From Phocaeicola barnesiae DSM 18169 = JCM 13652 (lineage in GTDB: Bacteria; Bacteroidota; Bacteroidia; Bacteroidales; Bacteroidaceae): a DNA stretch of 64,000 nt. Made by a program: the position numbers and the translations under genes. This document shows, in pieces, positions 30,101-39,102 of this stretch. The DNA lies in contig NZ_KB894648.1 in assembly GCF_000374585.1 (NCBI RefSeq), positions 1-64,000 on the forward strand, read 5' to 3'. Numbering within the stretch: position 1 is the first letter of the stretch; every line of letters begins with the position of its first letter. The notes under the pieces are model-generated. The model was not told the DNA's origin. It ran no database searches and saw only the letters and a list, made by a program, of their open reading frames with translations.

Positions 30101-30361
30101 GGCCAGCAGGATGCCGTCCGGGCGTTCTTTTTTGATGATTTCAGTCACGAAATAAGGAGTTACCGGCAGGAAGTATACTTGGTCGGCAATACCCTCGGAA
30201 GTCTGGATGGTAGCGATGTTAGGGTTGATGAGCACGGAGCGGATGCCTTCTTCGCGCAAGGCTTTCAATGCTTGTGAGCCGGAGTAGTCGAATTCACCGG
30301 CCTGGCCGATTTTCAAGGCACCCGAACCGAGTACCAGCACTTTTTTCAATGTCTTTTTCAT
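27137..30361 (-). CDS. carB: Carbamoyl-phosphate synthase large subunit
   Basis: 1074 aa with the duplicated ATP-grasp architecture: KKVLVLGSGALKIGQAGEFDYSG-type start, first synthetase half about 1-550, second half (VVLGSGAYRIGSSVEFDWC onward) and a C-terminal MGS-like allosteric domain with SSGATKSKVDLLDA and KGYHIYATAGTA. Makes carbamoyl phosphate for arginine and pyrimidines. The glutaminase subunit gene carA is not adjacent: the next gene upstream is the divergent trpS. Confidence 0.95.
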   Translation of the reverse strand: MKKTLKKVLVLGSGALKIGQAGEFDYSGSQALKALREEGIRSVLINPNIATIQTSEGIADQVYFLPVTPYFVTEIIKKERPDGILLAFGGQTALNCGTELYQTGVLQEYGVEVLGTSVEAIMYTEDRDLFVKKMNEASLKTPVSQAVESMEAALEAARRIGYPVMIRSAYALGGLGSGICPNEEAFIELAESAFTFSPQILVEESLKGWKEIEFEVIRDANDHCFTVASMENFDPLGIHTGESIVVAPTCSLSEEQVTTLQALSRQCIRHLGIVGECNIQYAFNADTNDYRIIEVNARLSRSSALASKATGYPLAFVAAKIALGYTLDQIGEMGTPNSAYVAPSLDYLICKIPRWDLTKFVGVSRRIGSSMKSVGEIMSIGRSFEEIIQKGLRMIGQGMHGFVGNDHTRFDNLDDELSNPTDLRIFAIAQALEEGYSIERIFELTKIDPWFIERLKNIVDYKAKLQSYDSLESLPADVLREAKRLGFSDFQIARFVLKPHNGNMEKENLQVRAYRKKLNILPAVKRINTVASEHPELTNYLYFTYDAEGYDVNYYKNEKSVVVLGSGAYRIGSSVEFDWCSVNAIQTARKLGYKSIMINYNPETVSTDYDMCDRLYFDELSFERVLDVIDLEQPRGVIVSVGGQIPNNLAMKLHRQSVPILGTSPVSIDRAENRNKFSAMLDQLGIDQPAWQELTSLDDVKQFIAKVGYPVLVRPSYVLSGAAMNVCYDEEELTRFLQMASEVSKEYPVVISQFMQETKEIEFDAVANQGEIVEYAISEHIEYAGVHSGDATLVFPAQQIYFSTARQIKKISRRIAQELNISGPFNIQFLARKNEVKVIECNLRASRSFPFVSKVLKRNFIETATRIMLDAPYTQPDKSAFDIDRIGVKASQFSFARLQNADPVLGVDMSSTGEVGCLGDDFDEALLNALIATGYRIPKKAVLLSSGATKSKVDLLDASQMLSQKGYHIYATAGTATFLNSHGIPTTPVFWPDERPNAENNVMKMIANHQFDLIVNIPKNHSKRELTNGYRIRRGAIDHNIPLMTNARLAKAFIEAFCTTKLEDIQIKSWQEYK

Positions 30362-30448
30362 ACATATAGATTATTTGAATGTTTTAGAGCGGGGATGCAG
30401 TGCCCCGGATAGGGCTGTTACATCGTATGATGCAAAGAAACGATTTAT

Positions 30449-30480
30449 TTTGAAGAAAACAAAGTAATTGTGTATCTTTG
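30449..30480 (+). promoter_or_regulatory. trpS promoter
   Basis: -33 TTTG at 30449-30452 and -7 TATCTTTG at 30473-30480, 20-bp spacing. Confidence 0.75.
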
Positions 30481-30512
30481 CTGCAATTTATAAACAAATG
30501 AAATACATACCC

Positions 30513-31607
30513 ATGAAAAAAGAAAAGATTATACTGACCGGTGACCGTCCTACCGGAAAACTGCATATCGGACATTACGTAGGTTCGCTTCGTCGCCGTG
30601 TGGAACTTCAGAATTCCGGCCTTTATGACAAGATTTTCGTTTTCGAGGCCGACGGGCAGGCTTTGACCGATAATATCGATAATCCGGAAAAGGTACGTCA
30701 GAATGTGATAGAAGTTGCTTTGGATTATCTGTCTGTCGGATTGGACCCGAGCAAATCGACCATCTTTATCCAGTCTCAGATTCCGGAACTGTGCGAGTTG
30801 ACCTTCTATTACATGGATATGGTGACCGTATCACGTCTGCAGCGTAACCCGACCGTGAAGACTGAAATTCAGATGCGTAACTTCGAGACCAGCATCCCGG
30901 TCGGTTTCTTTACTTATCCCATCAGTCAGGCTGCCGACATCACAGCGTTCAAGGCTACCACTGTACCGGTTGGTGAAGACCAGGAACCGATGATTGAGCA
31001 GGCACGCGAAATCGTCCGTCGTTTCAACCACATCTATGGCGAAACACTGGTAGAGCCGGATATCCTGTTGCCGGATAATGCGGCTTGTCTGCGTCTGCCG
31101 GGAACCGACGGTAAGGCGAAGATGAGTAAATCGTTGGGTAACTGCATTTACCTGTCCGATAGCGCTGACGAAGTGGAAAAGAAGGTGAAGAGCATGTATA
31201 CAGACCCGACCCACATCAAGGTGACCGACCCGGGCCGTCTGGAAGGAAATACGGTATTCACTTACCTGGATGCATTCTGCCGTCCGGAACATTTCGGCCG
31301 TTATCTGACCGATTATGCTTCGCTGGATGAACTGAAGGCTCACTATACCCGCGGTGGTTTGGGGGATATGAAGGTGAAGAAGTTCCTGGCTGCCATCATG
31401 CAGGAAGAACTGGAACCTATCCGCAACCGTCGTAAAGAGTTCGAGAAAGACATTCCGGCTGTCTATGCCATGCTGAAACAGGGTTGCGAGGTAGCTCGTG
31501 CAGCGGCTGCCCAGACACTGGATGAAGTCCGCCGGGCCATGAAAATCAATTATTTCGATGATGATGCGCTGATTGCCGAACAGGCCAAGCGTTTCAGTAA
31601 CGAATAA
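30513..31607 (+). CDS. trpS: Tryptophanyl-tRNA synthetase
   Basis: 364 aa class I synthetase charging tRNA-Trp. Signature KLHIGHYVG near residue 15 and KMSKSLGN near 205. ATG 30513 ([15 protein letters not shown]) is the likely start, 33 bp after the -7; an in-frame ATG at 30498 is possible. No T-box or trp attenuator is visible in the short leader. Confidence 0.95.
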   Translation: MKKEKIILTGDRPTGKLHIGHYVGSLRRRVELQNSGLYDKIFVFEADGQALTDNIDNPEKVRQNVIEVALDYLSVGLDPSKSTIFIQSQIPELCELTFYYMDMVTVSRLQRNPTVKTEIQMRNFETSIPVGFFTYPISQAADITAFKATTVPVGEDQEPMIEQAREIVRRFNHIYGETLVEPDILLPDNAACLRLPGTDGKAKMSKSLGNCIYLSDSADEVEKKVKSMYTDPTHIKVTDPGRLEGNTVFTYLDAFCRPEHFGRYLTDYASLDELKAHYTRGGLGDMKVKKFLAAIMQEELEPIRNRRKEFEKDIPAVYAMLKQGCEVARAAAAQTLDEVRRAMKINYFDDDALIAEQAKRFSNE

Positions 31608-31678
31608 GTATCGATAAAAAAACGGACTCCCTTGAAACAGGAAGTCCGACGGGGGCTGGCCTTGTAAGCGGAAAACGC

Positions 31679-32572
31679 TTACAGCGCCAGCCCTATTGTT
31701 AACAGCATTCCGAAAATAAGGATGTTCCGCGAGGTTTCACCCAATATCGCGTTCAGGGCTTTGCCCTGATGGATACGCGCCATTTTCATGGTCGTCAGGA
31801 TATGCGGTAACAGGTAAATCTGTGGAAGGATGGCGGCCAGGGGTTTACCCAGGCCGATGAAATAAAAGCAGCACCAGCAGGCAACAAGCCCCAACAGGAA
31901 ATACAGGATGAGTCCGGCTTTGGCTCCCAGGCGGACAACCAGTGTTTTCTTCCCGCTCTGGCGGTCCTGGTCACGGTCGCGGAAATTGTTGACCATCAGC
32001 AGGGTGTCAATGGTGAGTCCGCAGGCCAGGGAACCCATGGTGACAGCCGTATTCCAACCGTGCCCCATGACGTAGTAGGTGCAGCCTACCGGTACAAACC
32101 CGAAAAAGACAAGTACCAGTACATCGCCCCAGCCATGATAAGCCAGCGGGTAAGGTCCGGCGGTATAGAGGAAGGCGAAAAGAATGCAGGCCAGACCCAC
32201 CGGAATCATTTCCCAACCGCTGTATATCAACAGGCACAGGCCGCAGCAGGCCGCCAGCAGGGTGGTTATCAGGATTCCCTTCTTCATGGCGGGAACAGTT
32301 ATCCAGCCTTGGGCGCAGGCCCGTTCGGGACCTAGCCGGTCTTCGCGGTCGGTTCCTTTCAGGAAATCGTACAGGTCGTTGATGAAGTTGGCATCTATCT
32401 GCATCAGGTAGGCGAAGAGCAGGCAGAGCAGGAATGGGGTAGCCTGCAGATGACCGTAGATGTAGGCCAGTGCGCCTCCTATCAGTACAGGTACGGAAGC
32501 GGCTGTCAATGTCTTGGGTCGGGCAGCCAGTACCCATGCCTTGAAAGAATTGGGAGTAGGATTCTGTTTCAT
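31679..32572 (-). CDS. menA: 1,4-dihydroxy-2-naphthoate octaprenyltransferase
   Basis: 297 aa UbiA-family membrane enzyme with about eight to nine hydrophobic segments. First Asp-rich motif NDLYDFLKGTDRED near residue 63, second region NNFRDRDQDRQSGKKTL near 193, which matches MenA. It attaches the prenyl tail in menaquinone biosynthesis, needed for fumarate respiration in these anaerobes (inference from phylum biology). Other men genes are not in the window. Confidence 0.9.
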   Translation of the reverse strand: MKQNPTPNSFKAWVLAARPKTLTAASVPVLIGGALAYIYGHLQATPFLLCLLFAYLMQIDANFINDLYDFLKGTDREDRLGPERACAQGWITVPAMKKGILITTLLAACCGLCLLIYSGWEMIPVGLACILFAFLYTAGPYPLAYHGWGDVLVLVFFGFVPVGCTYYVMGHGWNTAVTMGSLACGLTIDTLLMVNNFRDRDQDRQSGKKTLVVRLGAKAGLILYFLLGLVACWCCFYFIGLGKPLAAILPQIYLLPHILTTMKMARIHQGKALNAILGETSRNILIFGMLLTIGLAL

Positions 32573-32598
32573 GTTATGAATACTTTGTTTTGTCGTGG

Positions 32599-32606
32599 CA
32601 AAGGTA
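32599..32606 (-). promoter_or_regulatory. menA promoter -7
   Basis: Minus-strand TACCTTTG, a perfect TAnnTTTG, 27 bp upstream of menA. Confidence 0.65.
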
Positions 32607-32713
32607 ACGCTTTTTGCTTATTTTCGGGCTGAAGAGATAAAGTCAATATATGAGAAAATCTTTTGTTCATCCGGAATCCCGGGGGGACAAAAGGCATCCC
32701 CAAACAATCGCTT

Positions 32714-33565
32714 ATGTTCAAACGAATAGGAATGGCATTGACTGGAGCAGTATTGTCGGCCGTATTGCTTGGTTCGTGTGCCACGGCTTCCTTTTCCAAG
32801 TATAAAGGAATAGGACGTATCAAACAGTATGATATTTACAGTGAGCAGCTTCCGGAGACCTTTGACAGCTTCCGGATAGCCTTTGCTACCGATTTCCATT
32901 ACGAGAGCCGGTTTACTGCCAAGCGCTTGCCGAACCTCGTGCGTGCCCTTCAGTCGGTAGATGCCGATGTCCTGATTTTGGGTGGTGACTATCGGGGACG
33001 CGAAGGGGGTGATGTAGAAGAGCTTTTCAAGGCTTTGCAGCAGGTCTCAACGCCTTACGGAACGTATGCCGTGATGGGTAACCACGAGCGGGGAGAAGCG
33101 GATAGTCTGGCACGGAAAGCCATGAAGGATAGTGGCGTAAAGCTGTTGGAACATCGGGTGGATACGCTTTGGAAGGGAAACCGGTTCATCGAAATCTGCG
33201 GCATCCGGAACCCGTTCGATTTGAAGCGGAACGGTGTGTCGCCTACCTTGGCCTTGAAACCGGAAGATTTTGTCGTGATGGTGACGCACACTCCCGATTA
33301 TGTAGAAGATGTGGACATCTCGCATACGGATTTGGCTTTGGCGGGACATACCCACGGCGGACAGGTAAGTCTGTTCAAACGATGGACACCGGCAGGTAAT
33401 TTTTCCAAATACGGGAGCCGTTTCCTCACCGGACTGAAACACAACAGTCAGGGTATACCGGTAATTATCAGTAACGGATTGGGTACATCGCGGAAGGATA
33501 TCCGTTTGTTTACCCCCAGCGAGGTCGTCCTGGTGATACTCCACTGCGGACCGGAAAAGCCGTAG
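32714..33565 (+). CDS. Calcineurin-like metallophosphoesterase lipoprotein
   Basis: 283 aa. Lipobox LLGSC near residue 20 from ATG 32714; the frame is open further upstream but conserved sequence begins there. Metal-binding motifs in order: TDFHYES, GGDYRGR, GNHERG, THTPD and GHTHGGQ. Resembles the YkuE/YaeI/LpxG-type branch that acts on lipid or lipid-A precursor phosphates, but the substrate cannot be assigned. Convergent with nadD: the two stop codons are 3 bp apart. Confidence 0.85.
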   Translation: MFKRIGMALTGAVLSAVLLGSCATASFSKYKGIGRIKQYDIYSEQLPETFDSFRIAFATDFHYESRFTAKRLPNLVRALQSVDADVLILGGDYRGREGGDVEELFKALQQVSTPYGTYAVMGNHERGEADSLARKAMKDSGVKLLEHRVDTLWKGNRFIEICGIRNPFDLKRNGVSPTLALKPEDFVVMVTHTPDYVEDVDISHTDLALAGHTHGGQVSLFKRWTPAGNFSKYGSRFLTGLKHNSQGIPVIISNGLGTSRKDIRLFTPSEVVLVILHCGPEKP

Positions 33566-33568
33566 CGG

Positions 33569-34159
33569 TCATTTCCGGTAGAGGTGGAGCTCCTTGATGA
33601 GGCGGTCTACTTCCGGATGAAGGAAGTAACGCATGTCTTTCCCTTCGCGGATGGCGGTACGGATAAAGGTGGAGCTGATTTCCAGCAGGGGGGTATGCAC
33701 GGCCTTGACGCGGGGCGGTAGGGTGAGTGCTCCCAGGTCGTACCCCGGACGCGGATAAATCAGTACGTAATGTTTTTGCAGAATCTCCTCCGGCGATTTC
33801 CAACGGTCGAAGGCCGCCCAGTTGTCGGCTCCGATAATCAGGTAGAAATCCCGGTCGGGATATTGACGGGCCAGCTTGTCGAGCGTATGGATGGTATACG
33901 AAGGCCGGGGCAGGTGGAACTCGAAGTCGGAGGCCTTGAAGCGTGGATATCCTTCTACCGCAGCCTGTACCAGTTGCAGGCGGAGCTCGTCTTTCAGCAG
34001 GTCCTGATGGACCTTGAAGGGATTCAGCGGTGAGACGAGAAACCATACTTCGTCCACCTCGCCGTACTCACACAGGTAATTGGCCAGGGCCAGATGGCCC
34101 AGGTGAATCGGATTGAAGGAGCCTCCGAAGATACCGGTCTTTATACGAGTTTCTTCCAT
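33569..34159 (-). CDS. nadD: Nicotinate-nucleotide adenylyltransferase
   Basis: 196 aa nucleotidyltransferase. [18 protein letters not shown] at the N-terminus and [13 protein letters not shown] near the C-terminus are the NadD signatures. Makes deamido-NAD from nicotinate mononucleotide. Its first 19 bp overlap the end of the upstream 60-aa gene, so translation is coupled. Last gene of yicC-gmk-small membrane protein-nadD. Confidence 0.94.
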   Translation of the reverse strand: MEETRIKTGIFGGSFNPIHLGHLALANYLCEYGEVDEVWFLVSPLNPFKVHQDLLKDELRLQLVQAAVEGYPRFKASDFEFHLPRPSYTIHTLDKLARQYPDRDFYLIIGADNWAAFDRWKSPEEILQKHYVLIYPRPGYDLGALTLPPRVKAVHTPLLEISSTFIRTAIREGKDMRYFLHPEVDRLIKELHLYRK

Positions 34160-34323
34160 TTATAGAAATTGATGACCTGCCAGATGGCAACGAACAGCAT
34201 ACCTGCCGCAATGATGTATTCTTCTTTATAGACAGCCACTACACCAACCGCTACGGCTGCCAGTCCGATGACGATGCACAGGACCAGCAGCATACGGATT
34301 ACTTTTTTCGGGTCTTTCACCAT
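34141..34323 (-). CDS. Small two-helix membrane protein
   Basis: 60 aa. Basic N-terminus then two hydrophobic helices ([20 protein letters not shown], residues 12-31, and [15 protein letters not shown], 37-51). Starts 14 bp after gmk and ends inside nadD. The frame is maintained within a tight operon, which supports a real gene. Function unknown. Confidence 0.7.
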   Translation of the reverse strand: MVKDPKKVIRMLLVLCIVIGLAAVAVGVVAVYKEEYIIAAGMLFVAIWQVINFYKWKKLV

Positions 34324-34337
34324 AAGGGATGTTTCTG

Positions 34338-34904
34338 TTATCGGTTCAGGAATTCGGTGATTACTTTCAGGGCCTCGGCCTTGGCTTTGTCAAGGTCATC
34401 GTTGACGATGACGACATCGAACCGCGGGGCGTAGCCCAGTTCGAATTCGGCCTTTGCGATGCGGCTTTCAATGACTTCCGGCGAGTCTGTGCCACGTCCG
34501 TTCAGGCGTTTGCGCAGTTCTTCTACCGAAGGCGGCTGGATGAATACCGACAAGGCACGTTCACCGTAATATTGCTTGATGTTGCATCCGCCTACCACGT
34601 CTACGTCGAATACTACATTCTGTCCGTCGGCGAGCTGTTTCTCCACCTGCGATTTCAGGGTGCCGTAGAAGCGGTCCTTGTAGACTTCTTCGTATTCCAG
34701 AAACTCGTTGTCGGCGATGCGTTGTTTGAATTCTTCCGGAGTCAGGAAGAAATATTCCACTCCGTTCTGTTCGGTTCCTCTCGGCGGACGGCTGGTGGCC
34801 GAAATGGAGAAAGCCAGGTTCAGGTTCTGGGTCAACAGGTAGTTGATGATGGTGGATTTCCCGGAGCCTGAAGGGGCTGAGAAGATAATCAGTTTTCCAG
34901 TCAT
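34338..34904 (-). CDS. gmk: Guanylate kinase
   Basis: 188 aa. P-loop FSAPSGSGKSTI near residue 10, the GMP-binding segment SRPPRGTEQNGVEYFF, and the lid region. Converts GMP to GDP. In an operon downstream of yicC (27-bp gap), a neighbour pair widespread in bacteria. Confidence 0.95.
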   Translation of the reverse strand: MTGKLIIFSAPSGSGKSTIINYLLTQNLNLAFSISATSRPPRGTEQNGVEYFFLTPEEFKQRIADNEFLEYEEVYKDRFYGTLKSQVEKQLADGQNVVFDVDVVGGCNIKQYYGERALSVFIQPPSVEELRKRLNGRGTDSPEVIESRIAKAEFELGYAPRFDVVIVNDDLDKAKAEALKVITEFLNR

Positions 34905-34931
34905 AAGGTTCGTTTATGGATGAAGTTGTTT

Positions 34932-35807
34932 TTACATGACATTGAGCACCTGCTCTTTGATTTGTTCCAGTTCGTCTTTCATCTGTACCACGATGTTCTG
35001 CATTTCGGCGTGGTTCGACTTGCTGCCGGTGGTATTGATTTCCCGTCCCATTTCCTGGGCGATGAATCCCAGCTTCTTGCCTTGTCCGTGTCCGCCTGCC
35101 ATCGTTTCGCGGAAATAGCGCAGGTGATTGGCCAGACGCTGTTTCTCTTCGTTGATGTCCAGCTTTTCGATGTAATAGATGAGTTCCTGTTCCAGCCGGT
35201 TCTTGTCGTAGTCTACGCTGATGGTTTTCTCCAGTGCGTCGGTGATGCGTTCACGGATTCTGGTGACACGTTCTTTCTCGTAGACCTCGATGCTTTGCAA
35301 CAGGCGCTCGATGTTGTCAATCTTTTCTGTAAACTTCTTTTCGAGAGCCTGTCCTTCCTGTTTGCGGAAATCTACCAGATGCTGCAGGGCTTCGCTGACA
35401 GCCTGACGGACCACGGTCCATTCTTCTTCGGAAAGTTCCTGTACGTCTACACGGGTCAGTACATCGGGCATCCGCAGCAGGGTAGCGAACCAGTCCTGCG
35501 GTACCGGGATGTGGTAGGTCTCGGAAATTGTTTTAATCTGGTTGTAGTAGTTTTCTACCAGTGCGGCGTTGATGGGAGTCGCTGTTTCGGCGGCATCCTT
35601 TTCTACCCACAGGCTGAAATCTACTTTCCCGCGTTCCAGGGTCTGGGCGATAAGGTTACGTATTTCCATTTCCTTTTCCCGGTACAGGGGGGCGATGCGG
35701 GTAGACAGGTCCATCGCCTTACTATTTAAAGACTTGATTTCGACATTGATTTTTTTATCTCCGAATGAGGCGGTTGCTTTGCCGTATCCGGTCATAGACT
35801 GTATCAT
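34932..35807 (-). CDS. yicC: YicC family endoribonuclease
   Basis: 291 aa. N-terminal MIQSMTGYGKATA is diagnostic; the middle is coiled-coil, the C-terminus carries the DUF1732 motif LGFIAQEMGREINTTGSKSNHAEMQ. E. coli YicC is an endoribonuclease affecting small RNA turnover (recent family knowledge). Start at 35807; the frame extends upstream to 35879 through the promoter. First gene of the operon. Confidence 0.92.
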   Translation of the reverse strand: MIQSMTGYGKATASFGDKKINVEIKSLNSKAMDLSTRIAPLYREKEMEIRNLIAQTLERGKVDFSLWVEKDAAETATPINAALVENYYNQIKTISETYHIPVPQDWFATLLRMPDVLTRVDVQELSEEEWTVVRQAVSEALQHLVDFRKQEGQALEKKFTEKIDNIERLLQSIEVYEKERVTRIRERITDALEKTISVDYDKNRLEQELIYYIEKLDINEEKQRLANHLRYFRETMAGGHGQGKKLGFIAQEMGREINTTGSKSNHAEMQNIVVQMKDELEQIKEQVLNVM

Positions 35808-35826
35808 AACTAAATGTATTTTTTTG

Positions 35827-35834
35827 CAAAAGTA
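35827..35834 (-). promoter_or_regulatory. yicC operon promoter -7
   Basis: Minus-strand TACTTTTG, a perfect TAnnTTTG, 20 bp upstream of yicC. Confidence 0.7.
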
Positions 35835-35868
35835 AAGAAAATATGGAAATGGAGTACAAATAAAAGTG

Positions 35869-35876
35869 TATATTTG
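35869..35876 (+). promoter_or_regulatory. tsaB promoter -7
   Basis: TATATTTG, a perfect TAnnTTTG, 25 bp upstream of tsaB. Confidence 0.7.
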
Positions 35877-35900
35877 CAAACTATCTATATAAGCGTAATT

Positions 35901-36590
35901 ATGTCTTGCATTTTACATATCGAAACATCTACGGAAGTCTGTTCCGTTTCTGTCAGTCAGGACGGTGCTTCCATTTTTTCAAAAGAAGATTTCAAGGGTC
36001 CTTCGCACGCTACGGTATTGGGCGTGTATGTAGACGAAGCGTTGTCATTTGCGGATAATCATGCCATTCCGCTGGATGCGGTAGCCGTCAGCTGCGGGCC
36101 GGGCTCCTATACGGGGCTGCGTATCGGGGTTTCCATGGCGAAGGGAATCTGTTACGGACGTAATATCCCCTTGATTGGGTTACCCACACTGGAGGTGATG
36201 TGTGTACCGGTGCTGCTGCATCAGGATTTGCCGGACGATGCGTTGCTCTGTCCGATGATTGATGCCCGCCGTATGGAGGTGTACGCCGCCGTTTACGACC
36301 GTGCCCTGCGCGTGAAACGTGAAACGGCCGCCGATATCATCGATGAAAATTCGTATGCCGAGTTCCTGGACGCTCATCCGGTGTATTTCTTCGGTAACGG
36401 AGCTGCCAAATGCCGCGAGAAGTTGACACATCCGAATGCGCACTTCATTGAAGACATTTATCCGCTGGCCAAGTGGATGTTCCCGCTGGCCGAGAAGGCG
36501 ATGGCAAAAGAAGATTTCAAGGATGTGGCTTACTTTGAGCCTTTCTACCTGAAGGAATTCGTTGCTTCGGTACCCAAGAAACTGTTATAG
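35901..36590 (+). CDS. tsaB: tRNA threonylcarbamoyladenosine biosynthesis protein TsaB
   Basis: 229 aa. ASKHA-fold protein partnering TsaD/TsaE in t6A37 tRNA modification. N-terminal ILHIETSTEVCSVSV and the family signature SCGPGSYTGLRIGVSMAKG near residue 65. Start ATG 35901; upstream codons lie across the promoter. Followed after 33 bp by a DUF4290 gene. Confidence 0.93.
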   Translation: MSCILHIETSTEVCSVSVSQDGASIFSKEDFKGPSHATVLGVYVDEALSFADNHAIPLDAVAVSCGPGSYTGLRIGVSMAKGICYGRNIPLIGLPTLEVMCVPVLLHQDLPDDALLCPMIDARRMEVYAAVYDRALRVKRETAADIIDENSYAEFLDAHPVYFFGNGAAKCREKLTHPNAHFIEDIYPLAKWMFPLAEKAMAKEDFKDVAYFEPFYLKEFVASVPKKLL

Positions 36591-36623
36591 ACTGATTGAA
36601 TAGCTAAAAGTTAAAATAAAAGT

Positions 36624-37229
36624 ATGGAGTATAATACCCAACAGCGGAGATTACCGCTTCCCGAATATGGACGCAGTGTACAGAATATGGTGGACCACGC
36701 CTTGACTATCGAGGACCGTGAGGAACGCCAGCGTTGCGCCAATACCATTGTGAACATCATGGGGGGCATGTTCCCGCATTTACGTGATGTTGAGGACTTC
36801 AACCATAAGTTATGGGACCATCTGGCTATTATGGCCGATTTCAAGCTGGATATTGATTACCCGGTGGAAGTGGTCAAGAAGGAGAGCCTGGAAGTGAAGC
36901 CGGATTGCATTCCTTATTCACAGAATAACATTCACTACCGTCATTACGGACGTTTTATTCAGGATATGATTCAGGTGGCTGTGGATTATCCGGAAGGTGA
37001 GGAACGGAAACAGCTGATTTCCATGATTGCCAACCACATGAAGAAGGATTACCTGAACTGGAACAAGGACGGTGTGGAAGACCAGAAGATTCTGGATGAT
37101 TTGTATGAACTCTCAGGTGGCAAGATTAAGTTGACACCGGAGGATTTGAAACTGGTGGAACCGCGTACCTTTATTCCGCGGCGTCGCCAGATGAACAATA
37201 ACAATAATAATCAGCGAAGAAAATTCTAA
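36624..37229 (+). CDS. DUF4290 domain protein
   Basis: 201 aa, no signal peptide. Recognised as the Bacteroidetes DUF4290 family from the N-terminus EYNTQQRRLPLPEYGRSVQ and IVNIMGGMFPHLRDV. Ends with a basic, Asn-rich tail (RRRQM then six Asn, QRRKF) that could bind nucleic acid. Between tsaB and murA with short gaps, suggesting an operon. Function unknown. Confidence 0.85.
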   Translation: MEYNTQQRRLPLPEYGRSVQNMVDHALTIEDREERQRCANTIVNIMGGMFPHLRDVEDFNHKLWDHLAIMADFKLDIDYPVEVVKKESLEVKPDCIPYSQNNIHYRHYGRFIQDMIQVAVDYPEGEERKQLISMIANHMKKDYLNWNKDGVEDQKILDDLYELSGGKIKLTPEDLKLVEPRTFIPRRRQMNNNNNNQRRKF

Positions 37230-37247
37230 CCCGATAAACGTGACATT

Positions 37248-38555
37248 ATGGCTTCATTTGTAATAGAGGGTGGGCATAAACTGCATGGCGAGATTATTCC
37301 GCAGGGTGCCAAGAATGAAGTACTGGAAGTGCTTTGTGCCACATTATTGACTTCGGAAGAGGTGACTATCAGCAATATCCCCGATATTCTGGATGTGAAC
37401 AATCTGATTCAGCTGCTCCGCGATATGGGAGTAAAGGTATCGAAGACGGATATTGAAACCTATACGTTCCAGGCCGATTTCGTGAATCTGGCTTACCTGG
37501 AAAGCGATGATTTCCTGCAGCGCTGCTCGAAGCTGCGCGGGTCGGTCATGCTGGTCGGTCCGTTGATTGCCCGTTTCGGACAGGCACTCATATCCAAGCC
37601 GGGCGGTGACAAGATAGGCCGCCGCCGTCTTGATACGCATTTTCTGGGTATCCAGAAACTGGGGGCTGACTTCGAATACGATGCGGACAGGAAGGTATAC
37701 CGCATCGTGGCGGAACATCTGAAGGGAGCGGACATGCTGCTGGATGAGGCTTCGGTCACCGGTACAGCCAACATCATCATGGCAGCGGTATTGGCCGAAG
37801 GAACCACCACCATCTATAATGCGGCTTGTGAGCCATACGTCCAGCAGCTTTGCCGGATGCTGAACCGCATGGGAGCCCGGATTTCCGGTATCGCTTCCAA
37901 TCTGCTGACCATCGAAGGGGTGGAAAGCCTGAACGGTTGTCAGCATCATGTATTACCGGATATGATTGAGGTAGGAAGCTTTATCGGCATGGCAGCCATG
38001 ACGGGCAGCGAACTGACCATCAAAAATGTGTCTTATCAGAATCTGGGCATTATCCCCGACAGCTTCCGGCGTTTGGGTATCCGGCTGGAGCAACGTGGTG
38101 ACGATATCTACATTCCGGCTCAGGAGCATTACCAGATTGAATCGTTCATCGACGGTTCCATCATGACCATCGCCGATGCGCCGTGGCCGGGACTGACTCC
38201 GGACCTGCTGAGCGTGATGCTGGTTGTGGCTACCCAGGCCAAGGGCAGTGTGCTGATTCATCAGAAGATGTTCGAAAGCCGTCTGTTCTTTGTCGACAAG
38301 CTGATTGATATGGGGGCACAGATTATCTTGTGCGACCCGCACCGGGCTGTCGTCATCGGTCATGACCGTAACTTCTGTCTGCGGGGCGGAAACATGTCAT
38401 CGCCGGATATCCGTGCCGGTATCGCCCTGCTGATTGCCGCACTGGGCGCTACGGGTGTAAGCCGTATCCACAACATCGAGCAGATAGACCGTGGTTACCA
38501 GAACATCGAACAGCGTCTTACCGCGCTGGGAGCACGTATCACCCGTATTGAATAG
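37248..38555 (+). CDS. murA: UDP-N-acetylglucosamine 1-carboxyvinyltransferase with Asp in place of catalytic Cys
   Basis: 435 aa EPT-fold enzyme, first committed step of peptidoglycan synthesis. K22-N23 of the UDP-GlcNAc site are present. In the active-site loop, [21 protein letters not shown], residue 121 is Asp (codon GAC at 37608) where E. coli has Cys115. Asp at this position is known from mycobacteria and others and gives intrinsic fosfomycin insensitivity. The gene sits 18 bp after DUF4290 and 13 bp before rimM. Confidence 0.94.
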   Translation: MASFVIEGGHKLHGEIIPQGAKNEVLEVLCATLLTSEEVTISNIPDILDVNNLIQLLRDMGVKVSKTDIETYTFQADFVNLAYLESDDFLQRCSKLRGSVMLVGPLIARFGQALISKPGGDKIGRRRLDTHFLGIQKLGADFEYDADRKVYRIVAEHLKGADMLLDEASVTGTANIIMAAVLAEGTTTIYNAACEPYVQQLCRMLNRMGARISGIASNLLTIEGVESLNGCQHHVLPDMIEVGSFIGMAAMTGSELTIKNVSYQNLGIIPDSFRRLGIRLEQRGDDIYIPAQEHYQIESFIDGSIMTIADAPWPGLTPDLLSVMLVVATQAKGSVLIHQKMFESRLFFVDKLIDMGAQIILCDPHRAVVIGHDRNFCLRGGNMSSPDIRAGIALLIAALGATGVSRIHNIEQIDRGYQNIEQRLTALGARITRIE

Positions 38556-38568
38556 AGCCGGTTATAAT

Positions 38569-39084
38569 ATGATAAGAAAAGAAGAAGTATTTAAGATAGG
38601 AGTCCTCAACAAACCTCACGGGGTGAAGGGGGAAATTGGTTTTACTTTCACGGACGATGTGTTCGACCGTGTGGACTGTGATTACCTCATCCTGTTGCTT
38701 GACGGGATTCTGGTACCTTTCTTCATCGAGGAGTACCGTTTCCGTTCGGACAATGTGGCCCTGGTGAAGTTTGAAGGTATTGATACGGCCGAACGTGCCC
38801 GCAGGTTTTCTAACGTGGAAGTGTACTTCCCCAGCAAGTATCTGGAGGAAGAAGATGGTATTTCCTCGTGGAATTTCTTTGTAGGCTTCCAGGTGGAAGA
38901 TATCGCGCATGGAAATCTGGGCGAAATCACGCATGTGGACGATTCGACGGTAAATGTACTGTTTGTCATCGAACGGGACGGCCGGGAAATCTTGCTGCCG
39001 GCCCACGAGGAGTTTATCCGGGGACTCGACAAGAAAAAGAAGCTTCTGACGGTAGAAATACCCGACGGACTGCTGGAGGATTAA
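38569..39084 (+). CDS. rimM: 16S rRNA processing protein RimM
   Basis: 171 aa. N-terminal [15 protein letters not shown] and a PRC-barrel C-domain ([22 protein letters not shown]). Helps assemble the 30S head. ATG 38569; the longer frame from 38491 overlaps murA and is rejected. Operon with murA and the M23 peptidase. Confidence 0.93.
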   Translation: MIRKEEVFKIGVLNKPHGVKGEIGFTFTDDVFDRVDCDYLILLLDGILVPFFIEEYRFRSDNVALVKFEGIDTAERARRFSNVEVYFPSKYLEEEDGISSWNFFVGFQVEDIAHGNLGEITHVDDSTVNVLFVIERDGREILLPAHEEFIRGLDKKKKLLTVEIPDGLLED

Positions 39085-39102
39085 CGAAGTCGGCACTGAT
39101 TT

